From assembly GCA_022446795.1 (NCBI GenBank), contig JAKVBX010000009.1, forward strand, positions 65,142 through 129,141: DNA of 64,000 bases. The letters run 5' to 3'. Shown here piece by piece: positions 8,611 through 16,177 of the stretch (position 1 is its first letter; every line of letters starts with the position of its first letter). A model generated the notes under the pieces. It was not told the DNA's origin. It searched no databases and saw only the letters and a list, made by a program, of their open reading frames with translations. The translations under genes and the position numbers were made by a program. Origin of the DNA: Phycisphaerales bacterium (lineage in GTDB: Bacteria > Planctomycetota > Phycisphaerae > Phycisphaerales > SM1A02).

Positions 8611-11022
8611 ATGCCCACGAGGCCCTCATTGCAGTCACTGCTCACGATGGCGTTCGCGATCGGCGTCCTGGCCATGGCGACGACGGCCGCTCCGACCTCG
8701 TCCACGGACAATCCCGACTTCACCGAGGGCGCCGCGATACCCGAGGGCGCCACGCACGACTGGAACCTGGGGCCGACCGGCGCCCGTGGCTGGATGTACA
8801 GCAACAAGCTGGAGACCACCGAAGCCCGGCAGATCATGGTCACCAGTGTCGACGAGGGCTCACCCGCAGATGGTGTCCTTGAGGTCGGTGACGTGATCCT
8901 CGGTGTTGGCGGAACCAAGTTCCGCTTCGACCCGCGGACCGAGTTTGGCCAGGCCATCACCAAGGCCGAGGCCACCAAGGGACAACTGCGACTCATCCGG
9001 TGGCGGGACGGGCGCCAGCAACGTGTCGCCGTCGACCTTCCCGTCCTCGGGGCGTACAGCTCAACCGCCCCCTTCGACTGCGACAAGTCACGGCAGATTC
9101 TCGAGGCAGGGTGCGCCGTGCTGGCGAAGCGAATGGCAGAGGACCCCGGCAAGGGCAATCCAATTGAACGTTCCTTGAAGGCACTGGCCCTGCTCTCCAG
9201 CGGTAACCCCGAGTACCTCCCGCTTGTTCGACAGCAGGTGGAGCAGGTCTCGACCTACTCGGATCTCGAGCGTCGCGCCCTGCACTCCTGGTGGTACGGC
9301 CCCATCAACATGCTGATGGCCGAGTACGTCCTGGCCACCGGGGACCAGACCTTCATGCCGGACCTGGAACGCATCACCATGGAGATCGTCCGCGGGCAGA
9401 GCGATGTCGGTTCCTGGGGGCACCGCTTCATCCAGGGCAATGGACGCCTCGCGGGGTACGGCATGATGAACGCGCCGGGGCTTCCACTGGTCATCTCGCT
9501 CGTGCTGGCTCGCGAGGCCGGGGTCCGGAACGCCGAAATCGACGAGGCGATTGCCAAGAGCGCCCGGCTGATCCGTTTCTATGTCGGCAAGGGCAGCGTC
9601 CCCTACGGCGATCATCATCCGTGGATCGAGGCCCATGACGACAACGGAAAGAACGGCGCCGCCGCCGTACTGTTCAATCACCTGGGGGACGTCGAGGCGA
9701 CCGAGTACTTCTCCCGCATGAGCGTCGCCTCGCACGGCAATGAACGGGACAACGGACATACCGGCAACTACTTCAACATGCTCTGGGCGATGCCGGGCGT
9801 CGCGATGTCGGGCCCCCGGGCCAGCGGTGCCTGGATGGACGAGTTCGGCTGGTACTACGACCTCGCCCGCCGCTGGGACGGTTCCTTCCCGCACCAGGGC
9901 GCGCCGCAGGCCAAGCCCGACAGCTATCGTGGCTGGGATGCCACGGGCGCGATGCTCCTCGCCTACGCCCAGCCGCTGGGCAAGATCCATCTCGCCGGGC
10001 GTCGTCCTCGCATCGCACCGCAGGTTGATCGCCGGACAGCCTTGTCACTCATCCGGGACGGTCGTGACTGGGGATCGCGTACCAAGCTGGAGACATGGGC
10101 CGATCGCTCCGAGCGCACGCTGCTGCTCAATCTCCAGAGTTGGTCGCCCGTGGTCCGGGAACGAGCCGCCACTGAACTGGCTCGCCGGGATGATGTTCCG
10201 ACGGCCGCGCTGGAACGGACGCTCCGTCGCGGCCCCCTGTACTCGCAGATCGGTGCCTGCCAGGCCGCGATCATGCTGAAGGATCGAGCCGCACCCTTGC
10301 TGCCTGCGCTCCGCAAGACACTCGACGCGGACGATCTCTGGCTTCGCGTCAAGGCTGCCGAAGCCATCGCCGCCATCGGACAACCGGCGATGCCGGCGAT
10401 GCCTGACCTGCTGGAGATGGTGGCCGAGGAACCCGACGAGGCGGATCCCCGAGGCATGCAGCAACGCTACCTGTGTTTCGCGCTCTTCGATCAACGGAAC
10501 GGAATGCTCGGCCGGTCGCTCGAAGGCGTTGATCCCGAGGCCCTGCAGACGGCCGTGATCGCCGGACTTCAAAATGAAGATGCACGCGCCCGGGGCAGCT
10601 TCGAATCGGTCTATCGAAACCTCCCCTATGAGTCGATCGAACCCCTGCTCCCCGCTATTCACCAGGCCGTGGCGGAACCCGCCCCCAGTGGAATCATGTT
10701 CGCCGATGGCATCAGGCTTGCGGGCCTGGAGATCCTCGCCAAGCACCGGATCGCCGAGGGCGTGCCGTTGTGCTCGATGATGATTGACCCACCACGATGG
10801 GGCCAGGACAACCGTATCAAGCGATGCCTGAACATACTCCGGATGTATGGCGGTTCCGCACGATCGGAACTGCCACGGCTTCGAAGGCTGGCGTCGGAAC
10901 TCGAGGCACAACGCTGGAAGCCGGACAAGATCAACGCCCTCAATATTCCCGAGTTGATCCGCGAGATCCAGGACGACACGGAGCCGCCAGAACTCCGACC
11001 ATTGGCGGCCGCTCGCCAGTAA
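8611..11022 (+). CDS. Secreted PDZ-containing DUF6288-type protein with HEAT-like repeats
   Basis: The protein has 803 residues. A signal peptide (about 1-26) is followed by a PDZ-like domain (about 70-145) with ITVTS/VDEGSPADG and LEVGDVILGVGG. Residues about 160-480 form a helical toroid-like region with KALALLSSGNPEYLPLVRQQ, SWWYGPINMLMAEY and GYGMMNAPGLPLV. The C-terminal 300 residues look like HEAT/Armadillo repeats (VKAAEAIAAIGQPAMPAM). I recognise the arrangement as the DUF6288 family of Planctomycetes, whose function is unknown; the middle part resembles alpha/alpha-barrel hydrolase-like folds. It is the first gene of a short rightward unit that ends with the cupin lipoprotein gene. 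Confidence 0.8.
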   Translation: MPTRPSLQSLLTMAFAIGVLAMATTAAPTSSTDNPDFTEGAAIPEGATHDWNLGPTGARGWMYSNKLETTEARQIMVTSVDEGSPADGVLEVGDVILGVGGTKFRFDPRTEFGQAITKAEATKGQLRLIRWRDGRQQRVAVDLPVLGAYSSTAPFDCDKSRQILEAGCAVLAKRMAEDPGKGNPIERSLKALALLSSGNPEYLPLVRQQVEQVSTYSDLERRALHSWWYGPINMLMAEYVLATGDQTFMPDLERITMEIVRGQSDVGSWGHRFIQGNGRLAGYGMMNAPGLPLVISLVLAREAGVRNAEIDEAIAKSARLIRFYVGKGSVPYGDHHPWIEAHDDNGKNGAAAVLFNHLGDVEATEYFSRMSVASHGNERDNGHTGNYFNMLWAMPGVAMSGPRASGAWMDEFGWYYDLARRWDGSFPHQGAPQAKPDSYRGWDATGAMLLAYAQPLGKIHLAGRRPRIAPQVDRRTALSLIRDGRDWGSRTKLETWADRSERTLLLNLQSWSPVVRERAATELARRDDVPTAALERTLRRGPLYSQIGACQAAIMLKDRAAPLLPALRKTLDADDLWLRVKAAEAIAAIGQPAMPAMPDLLEMVAEEPDEADPRGMQQRYLCFALFDQRNGMLGRSLEGVDPEALQTAVIAGLQNEDARARGSFESVYRNLPYESIEPLLPAIHQAVAEPAPSGIMFADGIRLAGLEILAKHRIAEGVPLCSMMIDPPRWGQDNRIKRCLNILRMYGGSARSELPRLRRLASELEAQRWKPDKINALNIPELIREIQDDTEPPELRPLAAARQ

Positions 11023-11036
11023 GCCTGGTCAACACG

Positions 11037-11052
11037 CCGGTTGTACAACCGG
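11037..11052. repeat. 16-nt perfect palindrome between the DUF6288 and cupin genes
   Basis: CCGGTTGTACAACCGG is perfectly self-complementary. It lies 15 nt after one gene and about 75 nt before the -10 element of the next. It has no T-run after it, so it is a poor terminator and a better candidate for a dimeric repressor or activator site. Confidence 0.5.
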
Positions 11053-11124
11053 AGCCCGCCATGCTTTCAAAGGGCGATCTATTTGTGCACGCTACCGTCG
11101 ACGAAAAGTCTCGCGGAGACTGAC

Positions 11125-11133
11125 TGGTATCAT
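11125..11133 (+). promoter_or_regulatory. Extended -10 promoter candidate for the cupin lipoprotein gene
   Basis: TGGTATCAT gives a TGn-extended -10 element 18 nt before the start codon at 11152. No good -35 box is visible, which is common with extended -10 promoters. Confidence 0.4.
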
Positions 11134-11151
11134 GCCCCCAGGGAGGCACCC

Positions 11152-11607
11152 ATGAACACAGACAACCCTCATGTGCGATCAATCACCGGATTCATCGCCG
11201 TACTGGTACTGGCCCAGCTCATGCTCGGCTGCGCGTCCAACCGTGCCGTGACGTCGGTGACCACGCGACAGGTCGACATGCTCAAGCAACAGGCATTGGC
11301 TGAACAAATCGCGCCCGGACGCGAGGCCGTCGTCACCTCCGTGGAGAGCCCGCCGAACATGACCGGCAAGTGGCACTGGCATCCCTCCGAGACCTTCCAC
11401 TACTACCTGGCCGGTCGTGTCGAGATCGAGTTCCGGGATGGATCGAAGATTGTCGGCGTCCCTGGCCGAGTCAACCACGTGCCCTACGGCGCCTGGCATC
11501 GGGCGACCACCGGCGAGGAGGGCGTGCGACTCATCATCTTCCGCGTGCACCAGACCGGCGAGCCGGTCCGTCATCTCGAAGAGCACGCACACGCGACCGA
11601 GGAATGA
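11152..11607 (+). CDS. Cupin-domain lipoprotein
   Basis: From the ATG at 11152, chosen because AGGGAGG lies just upstream and the signal peptide starts there, the protein has 151 residues. The signal ends in the lipobox LMLGC, making Cys27 the lipidated residue. The remaining part is a single small cupin: GKWHWHPSETFHYYLAGRVE supplies the HxH-E/Y first motif, and GRVNHVPYGAWHRA supplies the second motif with its His. Cupins bind metals and may be enzymes or sensors. This one has export and lipid-anchor signals, which is unusual for the fold. A longer frame from 11041 lacks any start signal. Confidence 0.8.
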   Translation: MNTDNPHVRSITGFIAVLVLAQLMLGCASNRAVTSVTTRQVDMLKQQALAEQIAPGREAVVTSVESPPNMTGKWHWHPSETFHYYLAGRVEIEFRDGSKIVGVPGRVNHVPYGAWHRATTGEEGVRLIIFRVHQTGEPVRHLEEHAHATEE

Positions 11608-11654
11608 CACCGCTGCCTCTCGCCCCTCCCACCTGACAGCAGCCAAAACGAAAC

Positions 11655-11680
11655 AACCCTCTCCGCACGCGGAGAGGGTT
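11655..11680 (-). terminator. Rho-independent terminator of the tRNA gene (possibly bidirectional)
   Basis: A perfect 11-bp stem (AACCCTCTCCG / CGGAGAGGGTT) encloses a 4-nt loop. Read on the minus strand it begins 14 nt after the tRNA 3' end and is followed by TGTTTCGTTTTGG. On the plus strand it would also follow the cupin gene, but with a poorer T tract. Confidence 0.7.
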
Positions 11681-11694
11681 GGCTTCAGGGTGAA

Positions 11695-11768
<74 letters not shown>

Positions 11769-11780
11769 GTAGAGCGGCAC

Positions 11781-11808
11781 AGTATACGTCGAGCCGAAGC
11801 AGGGTCAA
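11781..11808 (-). promoter_or_regulatory. Sigma-70-type promoter of the tRNA-fMet gene
   Basis: The minus strand carries TTGACC (11808-11803), a 16-nt spacer and TATACT (11786-11781), twelve nt before the mature 5' end of the tRNA. This is the closest match to the housekeeping consensus in the window. Confidence 0.8.
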
Positions 11809-11903
11809 GGTGAGCACGAATTGCCGTTCTCCCAGGCTGCACGGACGATCTGGATCCGTCACAATACCCAGCAGGGCCCCGATAACGCCCCAGGGAGAGG
11901 TTC

Positions 11904-13658
11904 GTGAGCAAACGCCCCGTCGCCGTATTGCTGCAGCAGGCCCAGCAGGCCACCCATGGTGGCGATCATGGCAAGGCGATCAAACTGCTCCGCAAGGCGG
12001 CCAAGGACCAGCCCAACTCACCGGAGATCGCACAACACCTCGCCGACGCACTGGTCGCCTCCGGCCAGGGCGCCGAGGCCGTGACCATCCTGCGACGCGC
12101 CCTGGCACGCTCGCCGGAACAGGTTCCCCTGCATGCCAGCCTCGTCGCCGCCGAGAGAAGCACTGGCAACATGTCGCAGGCCCTTCAGGCCGCGCACGAT
12201 CTGGTTGAACTGGCCGGTGATCGACCCGACTCCTGGCAGTTGCTGGGCCAGACGCAGATGGCCGCTTCCGATATCCCTGCCGCCTACCAGTCGCTGGAAC
12301 ACGCGCATGGCCTGGAACCGGACAACCTCGAGATCCTCGGGTTGCTCGCTGACGCCCAGGTCAGTCACGGCACCTACCCGGTTGCCATCACCCACGCCGA
12401 AGACCTGGCTCGGCTTCAGCCCAATCGATCACGAAATCACTCCCGGCTCGGCAACGGACTTCGCATGAACAATCGCTTCGACGAGGCCATCGCCTCGTTC
12501 GACCAGGCGCTGGCACTCGATCGACACAATCTCGAGGCGGTCGCCGGCAAGGCAGAAGTCCTGGAATCGCAGGGGCGGACCGAGGAGGCCATCGACCTCG
12601 TCAAGCCGCGGGTGTACACCGGCCAGACCTCCTTCCTCCTGCTGTCCTGCTGGACCCGCCTCTGCCAACGGACACGGGACTACGCCGCGGCCATCGGTCC
12701 GCTTGAACAGTTCATTGCCGCAGGCCGTGCTTCCGCCTGGCACCGAAGCCACCTCCTGATCCGGCTCGGCCAGTTGTACGAGAAAGTCGGCCGCCACGAC
12801 GAGGCCTTCCAGGCCTGGACCGTAGGCAATCGGCCCCACCGCGGCCGATGGAACGCCGATGCCCATGAGCAACTGGTCGACACCATCATCGAGACGTTCT
12901 CCGCCGAGGCCATGAACACGCTGCCACGCAGCACCCTGGAGACCACGCAACCGGTCTTCGTCCTGGGCATGTTCCGCAGCGGCACGACCCTCACCGAGCA
13001 GATCCTGTCAGCCCATCCCCGGATCGCCGGCGCCGGCGAACTCGGGCAGATGCTCCAACTGACACACCAACTCCCCGAGCACCTGGGCAGCCCCTACCCC
13101 GGCTGCATCAGTAGCGTCACGAGCGAACTGCTCACCACGCTTGCCCAGTCCTACTGCGACGACACCCACCAGATGGCCGATGACGCCGATCGCATTACCG
13201 ACAAGATGCCGATGAACTACCTGCATGTCGGGTTGATCTCACTGCTCTTCCCCAATGCCCGGATCATCCACACCACGCGGGACCCGCTGGACACCTGCAT
13301 CTCGTGCTACGGCAATGCGTTCTCCTCACAGATGGCCTACACCTCGGATCTGACCGACCTGGGCCGGACGTGGCGGCAGTACCGGCGCCTCATGGACCAC
13401 TGGGAAAGCGTCAAGACGATACCGATGATGGAACTCAACTACGAGTCACTGATCGCCGAACCCGAGACCCAGTTGCGGTCCGTCCTGGCGTTCCTTGATG
13501 TCCCGTGGGATGACGCCTGCCTGTCCTTCCACGAGTCCAAGCGGATCAACATCACGCCAAGCGTGGACCAGGTCCGCGAGCCGCTCTATACCGCGTCCAT
13601 CGGCCGAGCCGCCAACTTCCGCGCTCACCTGGGCGAATTGGAATCGGCGCTGCAATAA
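11904..13658 (+). CDS. Tetratricopeptide-repeat sulfotransferase
   Basis: The protein has 584 residues from a GTG at 11904, preceded by AGGGAGAGG. Residues about 5-300 are TPR repeats (for example AYQSLEHAHGLEPDNLEILG and FDEAIASFDQALALDRHNLE). A sulfotransferase domain follows: the 5'-phosphosulfate loop VFVLGMFRSGTTLTEQIL starts near residue 350, and ARIIHTTRDPLDTCISCYGN fits the 3'-phosphate region. TPR-sulfotransferase fusions are frequent in marine bacteria and resemble tyrosylprotein or sugar sulfotransferases with an added protein-interaction arm. The substrate is unknown. It stands alone, convergent with hutF at 13671. Confidence 0.88.
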   Translation: MSKRPVAVLLQQAQQATHGGDHGKAIKLLRKAAKDQPNSPEIAQHLADALVASGQGAEAVTILRRALARSPEQVPLHASLVAAERSTGNMSQALQAAHDLVELAGDRPDSWQLLGQTQMAASDIPAAYQSLEHAHGLEPDNLEILGLLADAQVSHGTYPVAITHAEDLARLQPNRSRNHSRLGNGLRMNNRFDEAIASFDQALALDRHNLEAVAGKAEVLESQGRTEEAIDLVKPRVYTGQTSFLLLSCWTRLCQRTRDYAAAIGPLEQFIAAGRASAWHRSHLLIRLGQLYEKVGRHDEAFQAWTVGNRPHRGRWNADAHEQLVDTIIETFSAEAMNTLPRSTLETTQPVFVLGMFRSGTTLTEQILSAHPRIAGAGELGQMLQLTHQLPEHLGSPYPGCISSVTSELLTTLAQSYCDDTHQMADDADRITDKMPMNYLHVGLISLLFPNARIIHTTRDPLDTCISCYGNAFSSQMAYTSDLTDLGRTWRQYRRLMDHWESVKTIPMMELNYESLIAEPETQLRSVLAFLDVPWDDACLSFHESKRINITPSVDQVREPLYTASIGRAANFRAHLGELESALQ

Positions 13659-13670
13659 CCGCGACGGTCT

Positions 13671-14939
13671 TCAGGGCCGGCCCGCGATCAGCGTTCCCGC
13701 GATCGCCTCTTCCGCTGCACCCAGGACCAGGGCTGAAGCGAGGTCCTCCTCGCGGCAATCCTGCAGCGTCGGTGCGTCCAGGTCGACCAGGACGAAGTCC
13801 GCCAGACGACCGATCTCGATTCGGCCAGCCGCCACACCAAGCGACTCGGCACCATTGATCGTCGCCGCATCAAGGAGCACCCGATCGATTCGACCATGCG
13901 CATCGCGACAGGCACCACGCTGCTGCCCGCGGAGACGCTGCCCGTACTCCATCAGTCGCATCTCCTCCAGCATCGAGATGCGGGCATTGGAATCACTGCC
14001 CAAGCAGATCCGTCCCCCGGCCGCCAGGATGCCCGGGACATCAGCCAGTCCGTCACCGAGATTCGCTTCCGTCAGCGGACAGAGGCAGACCCGGGCACCG
14101 GTCGCCAGGTACCGAGCCATGTCGGCCGGATCGGTATGGGTGTCATGAACCGCGGTGAACCGATCATCGAGGTGAAGATGTTCCAGCAGAACGCCCGTCG
14201 GGGTGGTGCCATAGGCCTCGCGACAGGCCTCGATCTCGGCCAGTTGCTCTTCGACATGCATGTGGAAGACAAGGCTCCGCACCCGGCTTTCCTCATGGAG
14301 GTCTGCCACCAGGTTCGGCGGGACGGCCCGGATCGAATGGGCCACGACGCCAAGACGCTGGCGGTCGCCATCAACCGTGGTCTGCAGTCGATCCATGTTC
14401 GCCCAGTAGGCCTCGAGGCTCCGGCCATCGAATCGCTGCTGGGCCGGCCCCAGGGGCTCATCGATGCCGCCGGAAACGTAGAAGGCATTCAGCAGAACGA
14501 TCCGGAGTCCGACTTCCGCAGCCGCCTCGAGCATGACCTCATCGAAGCCCCAGTCACCGCGCGAATCATGGTGCAGGTAATGAAACTCACCCACCGTGGT
14601 CATGCCCGCCCGACGCATCTCCCGGTAGGCCTGGACCGCGATTCGCTTCATCGAGTCCCGGTCCATCTCCTCGACCAGTTCATACATGGCCTCACGCCAG
14701 GACCAGAAATTCTCCGCCGGTCGCTCGAATCGTTCACCACGCCCTCGAAGCGCCCGTTGAAAGGCATGACTGTGGGCATTGACGAATCCCGGCAGCAGCG
14801 CGATGCGGTCATGCGTTGGTGGCTCGCTGGTCTCCGAAACGGAAGCGATCCGGCCGTCGTCACCGATCCCCACTTCGATTCCTCGACGAAAGTCACCATC
14901 GATCCAGGTCAGTGCGGCACGAATGGACTCCTGGCTCAC
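13671..14939 (-). CDS. hutF: Formimidoylglutamate deiminase
   Basis: From a GTG at 14939 the protein has 422 residues, the usual size for HutF. It is an amidohydrolase: LPGFVNAHSHAFQRALRG supplies metal-binding His56 and His58, EFHYLHHDSRG follows, and HTDPADMARYLATGARVCLC, LTEANLGDG and GSDSNARISMLEEMRLMEYG are strongly HutF-like. The enzyme converts N-formimidoyl-L-glutamate to N-formyl-L-glutamate and ammonia in histidine degradation. Its GTG start overlaps the TGA of the argE-like gene in GTGA, so the two are translationally coupled. No hutH/U/I/G genes are in the window. The lower-coordinate end is 12 nt from the convergent TPR-sulfotransferase. Confidence 0.88.
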   Translation of the reverse strand: MSQESIRAALTWIDGDFRRGIEVGIGDDGRIASVSETSEPPTHDRIALLPGFVNAHSHAFQRALRGRGERFERPAENFWSWREAMYELVEEMDRDSMKRIAVQAYREMRRAGMTTVGEFHYLHHDSRGDWGFDEVMLEAAAEVGLRIVLLNAFYVSGGIDEPLGPAQQRFDGRSLEAYWANMDRLQTTVDGDRQRLGVVAHSIRAVPPNLVADLHEESRVRSLVFHMHVEEQLAEIEACREAYGTTPTGVLLEHLHLDDRFTAVHDTHTDPADMARYLATGARVCLCPLTEANLGDGLADVPGILAAGGRICLGSDSNARISMLEEMRLMEYGQRLRGQQRGACRDAHGRIDRVLLDAATINGAESLGVAAGRIEIGRLADFVLVDLDAPTLQDCREEDLASALVLGAAEEAIAGTLIAGRP

Positions 14940-16093
14940 GATGCACCCCCGCACCAGTTGGCGATGGCCTGGTCCAGCAATCGCCGGCCCTCGAGGAACT
15001 GCTCCACCGAGATGAACTCGTCGGGCATGTGCGCCTGCTCGATGGATCCCGGGCCCCACAGGACGCAGTCCAGGCCCATCCTCGAAAGATGGCCACCATC
15101 ACTGCAGAAGGACACACCGACGCTTCCCTCCTGTCCAACCAGTTCGCACAGCGACTGGTGGATACCCGACTCCTCCGCGGTGCAGAGCGGCGGGTTGTTG
15201 TTGAAACAACCGACCGACCAGTCATCACCCCCGGCCACATCGGATCGGATGCGAGCTTCGATACGGGCCAGGACATCCATCGGATCCTGGTCCGGAAGCA
15301 CGCGAAGACTGCATCGAACCTCGGCTCGTTCCGGAACGACGTTCCAGGCGGCACCCGCTTCGACACCCACCACGCAGAGCACGGGATTGGGAACATCATG
15401 GAAGAAGGCACTGGTTGCCGTGGCCTCGTTCCGGAACTCGCCGGCCATGGTCTCCAGCACCGCCAGCACACCCCCGAGTGAATCCGTGGCATTGCGCCCG
15501 AGGTGAGGACTGCCGCTGTGGGCCGCCTCGCCCTGCCGGGAGACGTGGAACTTCAGGTGTCCCTTGTGCATGCGAACCACCTTGAGCATGGTGGGCTCAC
15601 CGATGATGGTCGCCCGCGGAAGTACCCGCTCACGAGGCCACGCGTCTGCCAGCGCCGCAGCGCCGACCCCGCCCACTTCCTCGTCACAGGTCAGGACGAG
15701 GGCCAGCGGCGATGAGACCTTCTCCTCGGCCGCTCGAGCCATGGCATTGACCGCCAGGGCATCGAATCCCTTCATGTCACAGGAGCCACGTGCGTACAGG
15801 TGATCACCACGCTCTTCCAGGCGGAAGGCATCACCGGTCCATCCGTCACCGGGGGGAACGCAGTCCAGGTGGCCCGACAGGGTCAACCCCGAACCATCCC
15901 CGGCATCCGGGCCAACCTGGGCCACCAGGTTCTCCTTGCCGTCACCGGCCGGAACGCGATCAAGGCGAATACCGGGACGGTCCAGGTAGTCGCAGAGAAA
16001 ATCAATGGCCTCTCGATTGGAACGGCTGCTGGTGGTATCAATGCCCACCAGGCGAGAAAGCAGGTCCCGGTCATCCAGCCGCACGGACGTCAT
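14936..16093 (-). CDS. argE: M20-family deacylase, acetylornithine deacetylase (ArgE)-like
   Basis: From the ATG at 16093 the protein has 385 residues, matching ArgE. The dinuclear zinc site is visible: LSGHLDCVPPGDGW (His75, Asp77), GSCDMKGFDALAV (Asp), LTCDEEVGG (catalytic Glu plus metal Glu) and, near the C-terminus, QAHMPDEFISV (His). A dimerisation lid domain lies between. Classical ArgE hydrolyses N-acetylornithine in arginine synthesis. Here it is coupled to hutF, so hydrolysis of N-formylglutamate is an alternative role. The symbol follows overall similarity and is not proof of substrate. A TATCCT element ends only 8 nt before the start. Confidence 0.8.
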   Translation of the reverse strand: MTSVRLDDRDLLSRLVGIDTTSSRSNREAIDFLCDYLDRPGIRLDRVPAGDGKENLVAQVGPDAGDGSGLTLSGHLDCVPPGDGWTGDAFRLEERGDHLYARGSCDMKGFDALAVNAMARAAEEKVSSPLALVLTCDEEVGGVGAAALADAWPRERVLPRATIIGEPTMLKVVRMHKGHLKFHVSRQGEAAHSGSPHLGRNATDSLGGVLAVLETMAGEFRNEATATSAFFHDVPNPVLCVVGVEAGAAWNVVPERAEVRCSLRVLPDQDPMDVLARIEARIRSDVAGGDDWSVGCFNNNPPLCTAEESGIHQSLCELVGQEGSVGVSFCSDGGHLSRMGLDCVLWGPGSIEQAHMPDEFISVEQFLEGRRLLDQAIANWCGGAS

Positions 16094-16101
16094 GGATGCG
16101 G

Positions 16102-16107
16102 AGGATA
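16102..16107 (-). promoter_or_regulatory. -10-like element placed for a leaderless argE/hutF transcript
   Basis: TATCCT on the minus strand is followed by 8 nt and then the ATG at 16093. No convincing -35 box is present. Part of a set of such elements (see findings). Confidence 0.35.
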
Positions 16108-16110
16108 CCG

Positions 16111-16139
16111 TCGCCACGGATCCCCGGGCGCCGTATAGT
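16111..16139 (+). promoter_or_regulatory. Candidate promoter of the S9 peptidase-btpA operon
   Basis: TCGCCA at 16111-16116, a 17-nt spacer and TATAGT at 16134-16139 precede the ATG at 16178 by 38 nt. An AAGGAG ribosome-binding site lies just before the start codon. Confidence 0.55.
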
Positions 16140-16177
16140 GGCTCTCCCTCCCGAGAAGCTGCACAAGGAGCCTGGCC

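Noticed and set aside
13896-15506. 536-codon plus-strand frame opposite hutF and argE
   Set aside because: Both minus-strand genes carry full sets of metal-binding motifs; the plus frame has none.
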